A stretch of 64,000 nt of DNA, from positions 10,459 to 74,458 of the forward strand of contig JAVBPJ010000004.1 of NCBI GenBank assembly GCA_031549665.1. The letters are read 5' to 3'. Shown one piece after another: positions 31,971 to 41,325 of this stretch. Positions within the stretch are counted from its first letter, which is position 1, and each line of letters starts with the position of its first letter. The notes beneath the pieces were generated by a model that made no database searches, was not told the DNA's origin, and was given only the letters and a program-made list of their open reading frames with translations. Source of the stretch: Rikenella sp031549665. GTDB lineage: Bacteria; Bacteroidota; Bacteroidia; Bacteroidales; Rikenellaceae. The position numbers and the translations under genes are program-made.

Positions 31971-34465
31971 TGCCGGTTCGGTGTAAGGAGGTTGGCGATT
32001 TGGGGGCAAAAACGGTCGATGTCGCCGGCTCCGGCGGTAATCAGCACGTCGATCCGGTCGAGGTTGGCTTCGAGCCAGGGCAGCAGCTCTTCTTTCGAAA
32101 GAACGGCCTTTTCGGTGGTTTCAACCCCCTCGAGCAGCATCTCGGAGCATACCCCGGGCAGGGGCTCCTCGCGGGCGGGATAGACGGGCAGCAGGATCAG
32201 GCGGTCGGCCAGCCCCAGCACGCGGCTGAACTCGGCGGCGAAATCGCGGGTGCGGGTGTAGAGGTGGGGCTGGAACACGAGGGTGATTTTCCGGCCCGGG
32301 AACATGGCGCGCACCGAGGTGAGCATCGCCTCCAGTTCGGCGGGGTGGTGGGCGTAGTCGTCCATGTACACCAGCCGGGGGGTGTTGATCCAGAAGTCGA
32401 ACCGGCGCTGCACGCCGCTGAAGGTTTCGATGGCTTTTTTCAGGTTGTCGTTGTCGAAGCCCTGGCTCCACACCAGCGCGGCGGCGCCGACGCAGTTTTC
32501 GAGGTTGATCACCCCGGGGATGCCCAGCCGGCACCCTTCCAACCGGCGGTCGGGGAATACCAGGTCGAACGAGTAGTAACCGCCCTCGAGCAGGGCGAGG
32601 TTTTCGGCGTGGAAATCGGCCGCGGGGTCGGTGGCGTGGTAGGTGTAGTCGCGGCGTCCGGCCTTGGGAGGCAGGCTCAGCCCCTTGCGCAGGAACAGCG
32701 CCTGGCTCACCTGATCGGCGAAGGCGGCGAAGGCGGCGCGGAACGAGGCCTCGTCGCCGTAAATGTCCAAGTGGTCGGGGTCCATGGCCGTGATGACGGC
32801 GGCGGCGGGGTGGAGCTGCAGGAACGAACGGTCGAACTCGTCGGCCTCGACGCTCATCCGGTCGCCCGGGCCGAGGACGAGGTTCGAACCGAAATTCTTG
32901 GAGACCCCGCCCAGAAAAGCCGATCCCTGTCCGGCCCCCACGCTGTTGAAGTAGGCGGCCATGGTGGTGGTGGTGGTTTTTCCGTGCGTTCCGGCCACAG
33001 CCAGTACGGTTTTGCCCTGGCCGATCAGGCCGAGTGCCTGCGAGCGTTTAACGACCTCGAACCCCTGTGCGCGGAACCAGGCCAGTTCGCCGAAATCGGC
33101 CGGTACGGCGGGGGTGTAGACGATGCGGGTGGTGGCGGAGTTCCTGAACGGGGCGGGAACGGCCTCGAGGTTGTCTTCGTAATGGATGGCGATCCCTTCG
33201 GCTTCGAGTTGCCGGGTCAGGGGGCTGGGGGTGCGGTCGTACCCGGCCACGCCGCAGCCTTCGTGCCGGAAGTAGCGGGCCAGGGCGCTCATGCCGATGC
33301 CGCCGATGCCGATGAAGTAGACGTTCCGCTGTTCCATCGACTTGCCGCTCAACCGGATCAGCTCGTCGGCCAGGTCGTTGGCGGCGGCGGGTTTGCCGAG
33401 GGCTTTGATGCCGGCGGCCAACGAGGTGCGCAGCGCGGGGTTGCCGGCCAGGGCGAGGGCTTCGGGAATGGCCCGCCCGACGGCCTCGTTGTCGGGGATC
33501 AGCAGGGCGGCCTGCCGGTTGACCAGCGCGCGGGCGTTGGCGGTTTGGTGGTCTTCGGCCACGTTGGGCGAGGGGACGAAAAGGGTGGGGCGGCCGATGA
33601 GTTGCAGTTCGGAAACGGTACTGGCTCCGGCGCGGGCGATCACCACGTCGGCCAGGGCGTAGGCCAAATCCATCCGTTCGATGAAGGCTCCCCGCCATAC
33701 GTTTGCAGGCAGCCCTTCGGGGCCGATCCGTTGGGCGATCGAGGCGTCGTAGTAGCGGCCGTTTTGCCAAATGAGTTGTACGTCGTCGCGTCCGCGCAGG
33801 GTGTCGAGGTGTTGCAGGACGGCTTCGTTGAGGGTGCGTGTGCCGAGGCTGCCCCCCACCACGAGCAGGGTGGTTCGAGCGGGGTCGAGGCCGAAATGAC
33901 GGGCCGCCTCCTGCCGCGTCTGCGGGTCGTCCAACCGACTGGCGAACGAGGCGCGCAGGGGGTTTCCGGTGGCGAGGATTTTCTCGGGGGCGAAAAAGCG
34001 CTCCATCCGGTCGTAGGCCACGCAAACGCGCTGCGCCCTCCGGCCGAGGATGCGGTTGGTGAGTCCGGCGTGGGAATTCTGCTCCTGGATCAGGGTGGGA
34101 ATGCCCATCTGTTGCGCCATCCACAACAGGGGGGCGCTGGCGTAGCCGCCGAATCCGGCCACGATGTCGGGGCGGAACGAGCGGAGGATTTGGCGGGCTT
34201 TCCGTACGCTTTTAACCACCTTGAAAGGCAGCGAGAGGTTGCTTGCGGCCAGCCGCCGTTGCAGTCCCGCCACGGGCAGGCCGACGATTTCGAACCCGGC
34301 TTTGGGTACCCGCTCCATCTCCATTTTTCCCTCGGCCCCGACAAACAGGATATCGACCCGGTCGCCCAGCCGGCTCTTCAGCGCTTCGGCCACGGCCAGG
34401 GCGGGGTAGATGTGTCCGGCGGTGCCGCCGCCGCTCAAAATAATACGCAGGGTGTTGTTTTTCAT
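31967..34465 (-). CDS. murG-murC: MurG-MurC fusion: N-acetylglucosaminyltransferase plus UDP-MurNAc-L-alanine ligase
   Basis: 832 aa in a single open frame. Residues 1-376 are a full-length MurG: GGGTAGHIYPALA near 12, GFGGYAS, QEQNSHAG, the donor-binding GGSLGTRTLNE and RAGASTVSEL. Residues 377-832 are a full-length MurC of 456 aa beginning MEQRNVYFIGIGGIGM, with ATP loop AGTHGKTTTT, DDYAHHPAELEA and FQPHLYTRTR. MurG converts lipid I to lipid II; MurC starts the UDP-MurNAc stem peptide. The codon before Met377 is TCG (33340-33338), one base from TAG. An internal start at ATG 33337 could still give free MurC. No linker is evident between the domains. Confidence 0.93.
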   Translation of the reverse strand: MKNNTLRIILSGGGTAGHIYPALAVAEALKSRLGDRVDILFVGAEGKMEMERVPKAGFEIVGLPVAGLQRRLAASNLSLPFKVVKSVRKARQILRSFRPDIVAGFGGYASAPLLWMAQQMGIPTLIQEQNSHAGLTNRILGRRAQRVCVAYDRMERFFAPEKILATGNPLRASFASRLDDPQTRQEAARHFGLDPARTTLLVVGGSLGTRTLNEAVLQHLDTLRGRDDVQLIWQNGRYYDASIAQRIGPEGLPANVWRGAFIERMDLAYALADVVIARAGASTVSELQLIGRPTLFVPSPNVAEDHQTANARALVNRQAALLIPDNEAVGRAIPEALALAGNPALRTSLAAGIKALGKPAAANDLADELIRLSGKSMEQRNVYFIGIGGIGMSALARYFRHEGCGVAGYDRTPSPLTRQLEAEGIAIHYEDNLEAVPAPFRNSATTRIVYTPAVPADFGELAWFRAQGFEVVKRSQALGLIGQGKTVLAVAGTHGKTTTTTMAAYFNSVGAGQGSAFLGGVSKNFGSNLVLGPGDRMSVEADEFDRSFLQLHPAAAVITAMDPDHLDIYGDEASFRAAFAAFADQVSQALFLRKGLSLPPKAGRRDYTYHATDPAADFHAENLALLEGGYYSFDLVFPDRRLEGCRLGIPGVINLENCVGAAALVWSQGFDNDNLKKAIETFSGVQRRFDFWINTPRLVYMDDYAHHPAELEAMLTSVRAMFPGRKITLVFQPHLYTRTRDFAAEFSRVLGLADRLILLPVYPAREEPLPGVCSEMLLEGVETTEKAVLSKEELLPWLEANLDRIDVLITAGAGDIDRFCPQIANLLTPNRQ

Positions 34466-34471
34466 GCGGGT

Positions 34472-35899
34472 CTATTCCAGGTCAATCACCTCGCGCGAGG
34501 TGGGGTGGGTTGTTGGGTCGTCGGTTCCCTTGTCGAGCAGTTGCAGTTCGTCGGGGTCGAAACTTTCGGAGGCTTCGGAGGCGGAATAGTTCGGAACGCC
34601 GACGGATCCTCCGGTCGCCGTTGCTGCCGCCGTTTCGAGAGGCGGACAGGGTTCGGCCCGCGCCTCGCGGAGTTCGCGCTCGATCTCGGCTTCGCTTTCA
34701 CGGCTCACGCCCAGGATCATGCCGATGGCCACGCAGGTGAAAAAGACGGACGATCCGCCCAGACTGATCAGCGGCAGAGGTTGTCCGGTAACGGGCATCA
34801 GCCCCACCGAAACGGCCATGTTGACGAAGGCTTGCAGGGTGATGATCAGGCTCAGGCCCAACACCATCAGCCCCTGCGAGGGCCTGCGGCATCGCCGGAC
34901 GATGAGTCCCGCACGGTAAAAAAACCAGAGGTAGAGTACAAAAACGACCCCGCCGCCCAGCAATCCGTACTCTTCGACGATGAAGGCGTAGGCGAAGTCG
35001 GAGTAGGGGTGGGGGAGTTGCGAACGCTGGGTGCTGTTGCCGGGGCCCTTGCCGAGGATGCCCCCCGAGGCGATGGCCACCTCGGCCTGTTCGGCCTGGA
35101 ACCGGTCGCCGCTCATGGGTTTGCCAGCCGCCTGTTCGGTGGGCTCCACGAACTGGGTAACCCGGTTGACCCAGGTTTCGGCGCGGCCTACTCCGGCCAG
35201 TTTCATGGCGCCGATGATGACGATCCCGCTGACCAGCCCGGCCAGCAGCAGGCGGTTGATCTCGCGTTGGCGTACCCGGCCCACCATCAGCATTACCAGG
35301 CAGGTGGCGAAGATGATGCCGGCGGTGGACAGGTTCGAGGGCATTACGACGGCCGTCGCCAGCAAGATGGGGAGGATGAGCGGGCGGGTGGTTTTGATCC
35401 AGATGTCGCGGTTACGCCCGGGGTCGTCGCTCCATCGGCCCGGCCACAGGGCGGGCAGGATGGGGATGCGGTCGATGATCTCCTGCCGGCTACCGAGCCG
35501 TTGCGCCAGCAGCACCACCAGGGCCACTTTCAGCAGTTCGGAGGGCTGGAACGTGAAGCCTAAGCCGGGAATCTTCAGCCAGCGCGCCGCGTCGTTGAGC
35601 GAAACGCCGATCACGTAGGTGAGGATCACCAGCACCAGACTGAGCTGGAACAGCGCCTTGGCGTACCGCGCGTACCACCGGTAGTTGAACCAGTGAACCG
35701 CGATGATGATGAAAAACCCGATGAGGATGAACCGGAACTGCCGGAAAAGGTAGTAGGAGGTGTTTCCTCCCACCTCGCGGTAGGCCATCGAGGCGGTGGC
35801 CGAATAGACCACCAGCAGCGAGACCAGAAAGAGGACTGCCACGATGATCCACAGCGCCTTATCTCCGCGAAATAGTACGAGTCGCCTCTTTTTTGCCAT
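34472..35899 (-). CDS. ftsW: Lipid II polymerase FtsW (SEDS family)
   Basis: 475 aa from ATG at 35899 (MAKKRRLVLF). SEDS peptidoglycan glycosyltransferase with about ten transmembrane helices. Visible markers: RWLKIPGLGFTFQPSELLK (conserved W-x-x-Pro and Gln-Pro-Ser-Glu), GGILGKGPGNSTQR and PVTGQPLPLISLGGSS near the end of the membrane part. A hydrophilic C-terminal tail of about 85 residues rich in acidic residues and Ala follows. It works with FtsI, which is in the other dcw block. It is the first gene of its operon; murG/C starts 6 nt after its stop. Confidence 0.96.
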   Translation of the reverse strand: MAKKRRLVLFRGDKALWIIVAVLFLVSLLVVYSATASMAYREVGGNTSYYLFRQFRFILIGFFIIIAVHWFNYRWYARYAKALFQLSLVLVILTYVIGVSLNDAARWLKIPGLGFTFQPSELLKVALVVLLAQRLGSRQEIIDRIPILPALWPGRWSDDPGRNRDIWIKTTRPLILPILLATAVVMPSNLSTAGIIFATCLVMLMVGRVRQREINRLLLAGLVSGIVIIGAMKLAGVGRAETWVNRVTQFVEPTEQAAGKPMSGDRFQAEQAEVAIASGGILGKGPGNSTQRSQLPHPYSDFAYAFIVEEYGLLGGGVVFVLYLWFFYRAGLIVRRCRRPSQGLMVLGLSLIITLQAFVNMAVSVGLMPVTGQPLPLISLGGSSVFFTCVAIGMILGVSRESEAEIERELREARAEPCPPLETAAATATGGSVGVPNYSASEASESFDPDELQLLDKGTDDPTTHPTSREVIDLE

Positions 35900-35903
35900 G
35901 CCC

Positions 35904-35911
35904 CAAAGGTA
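35904..35911 (-). promoter_or_regulatory. -7 element for the ftsW-murG/C-ftsQ-ftsA-ftsZ operon
   Basis: TACCTTTG on the minus strand; only four bases lie between it and the ftsW ATG at 35899, so the operon mRNA should be leaderless. Confidence 0.75.
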
Positions 35912-35988
35912 CTCTTTTTTTGGCTTGTTTTCCGGTTTGTTTCGCTTGTCGCGGGCCCCTGTTCCGGATTTTTTCGGCTGGCAGCGGA

Positions 35989-36005
35989 GCTGACAAAATG
36001 GCAGC
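35989..36005 (+). promoter_or_regulatory. Imperfect inverted repeat upstream of the groESL promoter
   Basis: GCTGACA-AAA-TGGCAGC, 7-bp arms with one mismatch. Its centre is about 47 nt before the predicted transcription start of groES, so it could bind an activator or a heat-shock regulator. It is not a CIRCE element. Confidence 0.4.
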
Positions 36006-36030
36006 CGCACTCCCTTTGGCATGGAATGTG

Positions 36031-36038
36031 TAAATTTG
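36031..36038 (+). promoter_or_regulatory. -7 element for groES-groEL
   Basis: TAAATTTG, exact TAnnTTTG match. Predicted leader about 68 nt, A-rich just before the groES ATG (CCAATCTAAAATACAAACAA), as in highly expressed Bacteroidota genes. Confidence 0.7.
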
Positions 36039-36111
36039 TCGATTGTTCGGGAGAGGAGCCTCGCCCCGATGCTTTTTTCAACCAAAAAAACCAATCTAAA
36101 ATACAAACAAA

Positions 36112-36381
36112 ATGAAAATCAAACCATTAGCAGACAGAGTGTTGATTGAACCCAAGACGGCGGAAGAGAAGACCGCATCGGGCTTGTTCATTCCCGACAG
36201 CGCTAAGGAAAAACCGCTGGCCGGCATCGTAGTGGCCGTGGGTCCCGGAACCGACGAGGTGAAAATGGAGGTGAAAAAAGGCGACCAGGTGCTGTACGGA
36301 AAATACGCCGGTACCGAAATCACCGTCGACGGCACGGACTACCTGATTATGAAACAAAACGACATTTTGGCAATCATCTAA
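36112..36381 (+). CDS. groS: Co-chaperonin GroES
   Basis: 89 aa, beginning MKIKPLADRVLIEPKTAEE. Has the mobile-loop region EKTASGLFIPDSAKEKP and the C-terminal YLIMKQNDILAII. Forms the heptameric lid on GroEL. Ends 13 nt before groEL. Confidence 0.98.
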   Translation: MKIKPLADRVLIEPKTAEEKTASGLFIPDSAKEKPLAGIVVAVGPGTDEVKMEVKKGDQVLYGKYAGTEITVDGTDYLIMKQNDILAII

Positions 36382-36394
36382 ACAACCTACCACC

Positions 36395-38029
<1,635 letters not shown>

Positions 38030-38047
38030 TCACGCCCTTTTCCCACG

Positions 38048-38081
38048 AAAGGAGGCCCGCCTGGCAAGGCGGGCCTCCTTT
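38048..38081 (+). terminator. Terminator after groEL
   Basis: A perfect 14-bp stem (38048-38061 with 38068-38081, loop TGGCAA) whose 3' arm ends in TTT, followed by ATATTT. Confidence 0.85.
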
Positions 38082-38260
38082 ATATTTAGGGTTGTGGCGC
38101 TCACGGCAGCTTCACCGGCCGCGGAAGCGCCCTGGGAGCGGCAGGCGACCAACGCCAAAACGATCGTATAATCATCAAGTAAAGCGCATCCTTTTGGTTT
38201 GCGCCAAGCCGGAAAAATAGCCGCAAAGATGGGGTTGCCTTGTCTTGGGTCTTAATTTTT

Positions 38261-38268
38261 TACCTTTG
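38261..38268 (+). promoter_or_regulatory. -7 element for metF
   Basis: TACCTTTG after a T-rich stretch, eight bases before the ATG at 38277; the leader would be about 3-4 nt. The region 38082-38260 contains no gene, and I recognised no riboswitch in it. Confidence 0.7.
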
Positions 38269-38276
38269 TTCCCGTT

Positions 38277-39197
38277 ATGCGCATCTCCGATCAATTTACC
38301 GCCGGAAAAACCCTCTTTGGCTTTGAACTGCTCCCTCCCCTGAAAGGCCGGGGGATCGGTTCGGTGTTCGAGGTGGTGGAACGGCTTCTGCCTTTCGGCC
38401 CGTCGTACATGAACATCACGTACCACCGCGAGGAGGTGCAGCAGGGCCGCCTGGTGCGTAAACGCCCCGGCACGATGGCCGTTGCGGGCGCCGTCCACGC
38501 CCGCTATCCGCTCGAGGTGGTGCCGCACCTGATTTGCGGAGGGGCGACCCCCGACCAGATCGAGGATGCGCTGATCGACCTCCAGTTTTTGGGGATCGAA
38601 AACGTACTGGCGCTGCGGGGCGATCCTCCGCGCGGGGGTGCGTTCCCCTCTACGCCGCAGGGCCACGCCCACGCCTGCGACCTGGTGGCTCAAATTGCGG
38701 CGATGAACCGCGGACGCTACCTCGACCCGTCGATCGAAGCGCCCGCTCCAAGCCGTTTTTGCATCGGCGTGGCGGGCTATCCCGAAAAACACGCCGAAGC
38801 CGCCTCGCTACAGGAAGACATCGCCCGCCTGAAAGCCAAGGTGGACGCGGGGGCCGATTACGTGGTTACGCAACTGTTTTTTGACAACGCCCGTTACTTC
38901 GACTTTGTGGAGGCGTGCCGACGGGCGGGGATCACGGTGCCGATCGTGGCGGGAATCAAACCGATTTCGTCGCTGCGCCACCTCGACCTGTTGCCCGGAA
39001 CGTTCCAGATCACCCTGCCCGACGAGTTGCTGCGCGCCGCCCGGACCTGCCGAACGGATGCCGACATGAACCGGCTGGGCGTTGAATGGGCGGTGGCACA
39101 GGGACGCGAATTGATCGCGGCCGGCGTGCCTGCGCTCCATTTCTATACGATGGGCCGCGCCGGGAACATCGAACAGATCGCCCGCGAACTTTTCTGA
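38277..39197 (+). CDS. metF: 5,10-methylenetetrahydrofolate reductase
   Basis: 306 aa flavoprotein that makes 5-methyl-THF for MetH, which is also in this window. TIM barrel with FGFELLPPLKGRG, YMNITYHREE, NVLALRGDPPRGG (FAD binding), ADYVVTQLFFDNARYF and GIKPISS. The usual start motif is recognisable. It has its own promoter and no co-transcribed partner; the next gene is convergent. Confidence 0.95.
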   Translation: MRISDQFTAGKTLFGFELLPPLKGRGIGSVFEVVERLLPFGPSYMNITYHREEVQQGRLVRKRPGTMAVAGAVHARYPLEVVPHLICGGATPDQIEDALIDLQFLGIENVLALRGDPPRGGAFPSTPQGHAHACDLVAQIAAMNRGRYLDPSIEAPAPSRFCIGVAGYPEKHAEAASLQEDIARLKAKVDAGADYVVTQLFFDNARYFDFVEACRRAGITVPIVAGIKPISSLRHLDLLPGTFQITLPDELLRAARTCRTDADMNRLGVEWAVAQGRELIAAGVPALHFYTMGRAGNIEQIARELF

Positions 39198-39240
39198 CCC
39201 CTACGTTGAGCGCCGCGTGTCGGCGGACTGCATGCAACGT

Positions 39241-39282
39241 AAAAAAAACACGCAGGCGCAACATATACGTTGTGCCTGCGTG
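39241..39282 (-). terminator. Terminator of the nitroreductase-folE-purF-like operon
   Basis: On the minus strand a 14-bp stem with one wobble pair (39282-39269 with 39262-39249, loop of 6) is followed directly by eight U (39248-39241). Confidence 0.9.
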
Positions 39283-39317
39283 CGTCTGTGCTGTAACCGC
39301 GGCGGGGTGCGCGGGGG

Positions 39318-40739
39318 TTATTCGAAGTAGCTTGAACGGTCCCAGCAGTGGGTGCAGAGCTGGTCTTTCGGCAGGCCGATCGAGGCCACCACATCCTCCA
39401 GGTGCTGGAACTTGAGCGAGGTGAGCTGCAGCTGCTTGCCCATGATCTCGACCATCTTGGCGTACTTCTCCGAGGTGTGGTCGGCGTACTGGTCGAGGAC
39501 TTCGTTGGTCAGCTTGTCGGTTCCCTCCAGGTCGCGGATCACGCGGCGGGTGTAGAGGTCGAAGGTGGAACGCGAGGTCGAAAAATTCAGGAACACGCAC
39601 GGAAAGATCAGCGGCGGGCAGGCGATCCGCATGTGGATGTCTTTTACGCCCACCTCTTTGAGTTTCACCACGTTGTCTTTGAGCTGCGTGCCGCGCACGA
39701 TGGAGTCGTCCATGAAAACGATGTTCGAATCGCGGCAGAAAGCCTCGTTGGGCAGCAGTTTCATCTTGGCCACCAGGTCGCGCATGCCCTGGTTTTGCGG
39801 CATGAAACTGCGGGGCCAGGTGGGGGTGTACTTGACGAAGGGGCGCTTGTAGGGAATGCGGCGGGCGTTGCTGTACCCGATGGCGTGGCCCACGCCCGAG
39901 TCGGGGATGCCGGCGGCGAAATCGACCGAAAGATCGGTGTCGCGCGCGGCCATGGCGCCTCCGCAGCGGTAGCGCGTGTCTTCCACGTTGATCCCTTCGT
40001 AGTACGACGAGGGGTAGCCGTAGTAGACCCACAGGAATGCGCAGATTTGTTTGCGGTTGCCGGCGGCCACCACGTCGACCACGCCGTCGCGGGTCAGTTG
40101 CACGGCTTCGCCCGGCCCCAGGTCGCGCACGTAGTCGTAACCGAGGTTGGTGAAGGAGGAACTTTCCGAGGCGGCCACGTAGCCGTAGTCGTTTTTGCCG
40201 ATGATCACGGGGGTGCGCCCAAAGCGGTCGCGGCAGGCGTAGATGCCGTGTTCGGTGAGGATGAGCATCGAACACGACCCTTTGACGAGCCGTTGCACGT
40301 TTTCGATGCCGTCTTTGAAGGTCTTGCTGCGGCTGATGATGATCGAGATCAGTTCGGTGGGGTTGATCTCGGAACCGGAAAGTTCGGAAAACTGGACGTT
40401 CTCGGAGAGCAGCTGGTCGACGATCTCTTCCATGTTTTCGATCCGAGCCACGCTCACCACCGAAAAACGCCCCAGGTGGCTGGTTACGGTGATGGGCTGC
40501 GACTCGTAGTCGCTGATTACGCCGATGCCCAGGAGCGATCCGGCGAAACGGGGCAGGTCGTCCTCGAATTTGTTGCGGAAGTAGCCGTTCTCAAGGCTGT
40601 GGATCGAGCGGACAAACTTTTCGCCGTCGTAAAAACACATCCCGGCCCGCTTGGTGCCGAGATGCGAATGGTAGTCGGTACAGTAAAAAACGTCGTTGAC
40701 ACAATCTCGCCGCGAGGCGCAACCGAAAAATCCGCTCAT
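39318..40739 (-). CDS. PurF-like amidophosphoribosyltransferase lacking the N-terminal catalytic Cys
   Basis: 473 aa. The two-domain PurF layout is clear: an N-terminal Ntn-hydrolase glutaminase fold (about 1-230, with GTKRAGMCFYD, GIGVISDYE and RPxx-type GRFSVVS) and a C-terminal phosphoribosyltransferase domain with the PRPP loop VFMDDSIVRGTQ. Canonical PurF has Cys as residue 1 after processing; here the start reads MSGFFGC, so Ser2 replaces it and the nearest cysteines are Cys7 and Cys13. Glutamine hydrolysis may be lost or altered. I recall similar MGGFFG-type proteins in Bacteroidota annotated as PurF paralogues. It follows folE by 7 nt. Confidence 0.8.
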   Translation of the reverse strand: MSGFFGCASRRDCVNDVFYCTDYHSHLGTKRAGMCFYDGEKFVRSIHSLENGYFRNKFEDDLPRFAGSLLGIGVISDYESQPITVTSHLGRFSVVSVARIENMEEIVDQLLSENVQFSELSGSEINPTELISIIISRSKTFKDGIENVQRLVKGSCSMLILTEHGIYACRDRFGRTPVIIGKNDYGYVAASESSSFTNLGYDYVRDLGPGEAVQLTRDGVVDVVAAGNRKQICAFLWVYYGYPSSYYEGINVEDTRYRCGGAMAARDTDLSVDFAAGIPDSGVGHAIGYSNARRIPYKRPFVKYTPTWPRSFMPQNQGMRDLVAKMKLLPNEAFCRDSNIVFMDDSIVRGTQLKDNVVKLKEVGVKDIHMRIACPPLIFPCVFLNFSTSRSTFDLYTRRVIRDLEGTDKLTNEVLDQYADHTSEKYAKMVEIMGKQLQLTSLKFQHLEDVVASIGLPKDQLCTHCWDRSSYFE

Positions 40740-40746
40740 AAAAACG

Positions 40747-41325
40747 CTATCTTAATTTGTTGGCAATCAGGTGCATAAACTCTTCCCGAGTTTGGGGTTG
40801 ATTCAAAAAGGCGCCGGTAAAGGCCGAGGTGGTGGTGGCGGAGTTCTGCTTTTGCACCCCGCGCATTTGCATGCACATGTGCGAGGCTTCGATCACCACG
40901 GCCACTCCCAGCGGGTTGAGCGCCTGCTGGATGCAATCGCGGATTTGGACCGTCATGCGTTCCTGTACCTGGAGGCGGCGTGCGAAGATGTCGACCACGC
41001 GGGGGATCTTCGACAGGCCGGTGATATAGCCGTTGGGAATGTAGGCCACGTGGGCCTTGCCGTAAAAGGGGACCAGGTGGTGTTCGCACAGCGAGTAGAG
41101 TTCGATGTCTTTCACCACGACCATCTGCTTGTACTCTTCGACGAACTTGGCCGAGAGCAGTACTTGCATCGGGTCTTCGTCGTACCCCTGGGTCATGAAA
41201 GCCATGGCTTTGGCCACGCGTTCGGGGGTTTTGAGGAGTCCCTCCCGATCGGGGTCTTCGCCCAGCAGCCGGAGGATCTCTTTGTAGTGTTTGGCCAGCT
41301 CGGCCAACCGCTGTTCGTCTACCAT
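40747..41325 (-). CDS. folE: GTP cyclohydrolase I
   Basis: 192 aa from ATG at 41325, which overlaps the upstream nitroreductase stop by 7 nt. Makes dihydroneopterin triphosphate from GTP for folate synthesis. Zinc and active-site residues are in YSLCEHHLVPFYG and EASHMCMQMRGVQ; other family segments are LKTPERVAKAM and GLSKIPRVVDIFARR. Complete and of normal length. It is the middle gene of a three-gene operon. Confidence 0.96.
   Translation of the reverse strand: MVDEQRLAELAKHYKEILRLLGEDPDREGLLKTPERVAKAMAFMTQGYDEDPMQVLLSAKFVEEYKQMVVVKDIELYSLCEHHLVPFYGKAHVAYIPNGYITGLSKIPRVVDIFARRLQVQERMTVQIRDCIQQALNPLGVAVVIEASHMCMQMRGVQKQNSATTTSAFTGAFLNQPQTREEFMHLIANKLR

Noticed and set aside
32000..35563. 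An open frame of 1187 codons on the + strand
   Set aside because: It lies wholly antisense to murG/C and ftsW, whose proteins are unmistakable. In this GC-rich DNA stop codons are rare in the opposite frame, and its translation is low-complexity (Gly, Val, His, Asp rich) with no recognisable domain.
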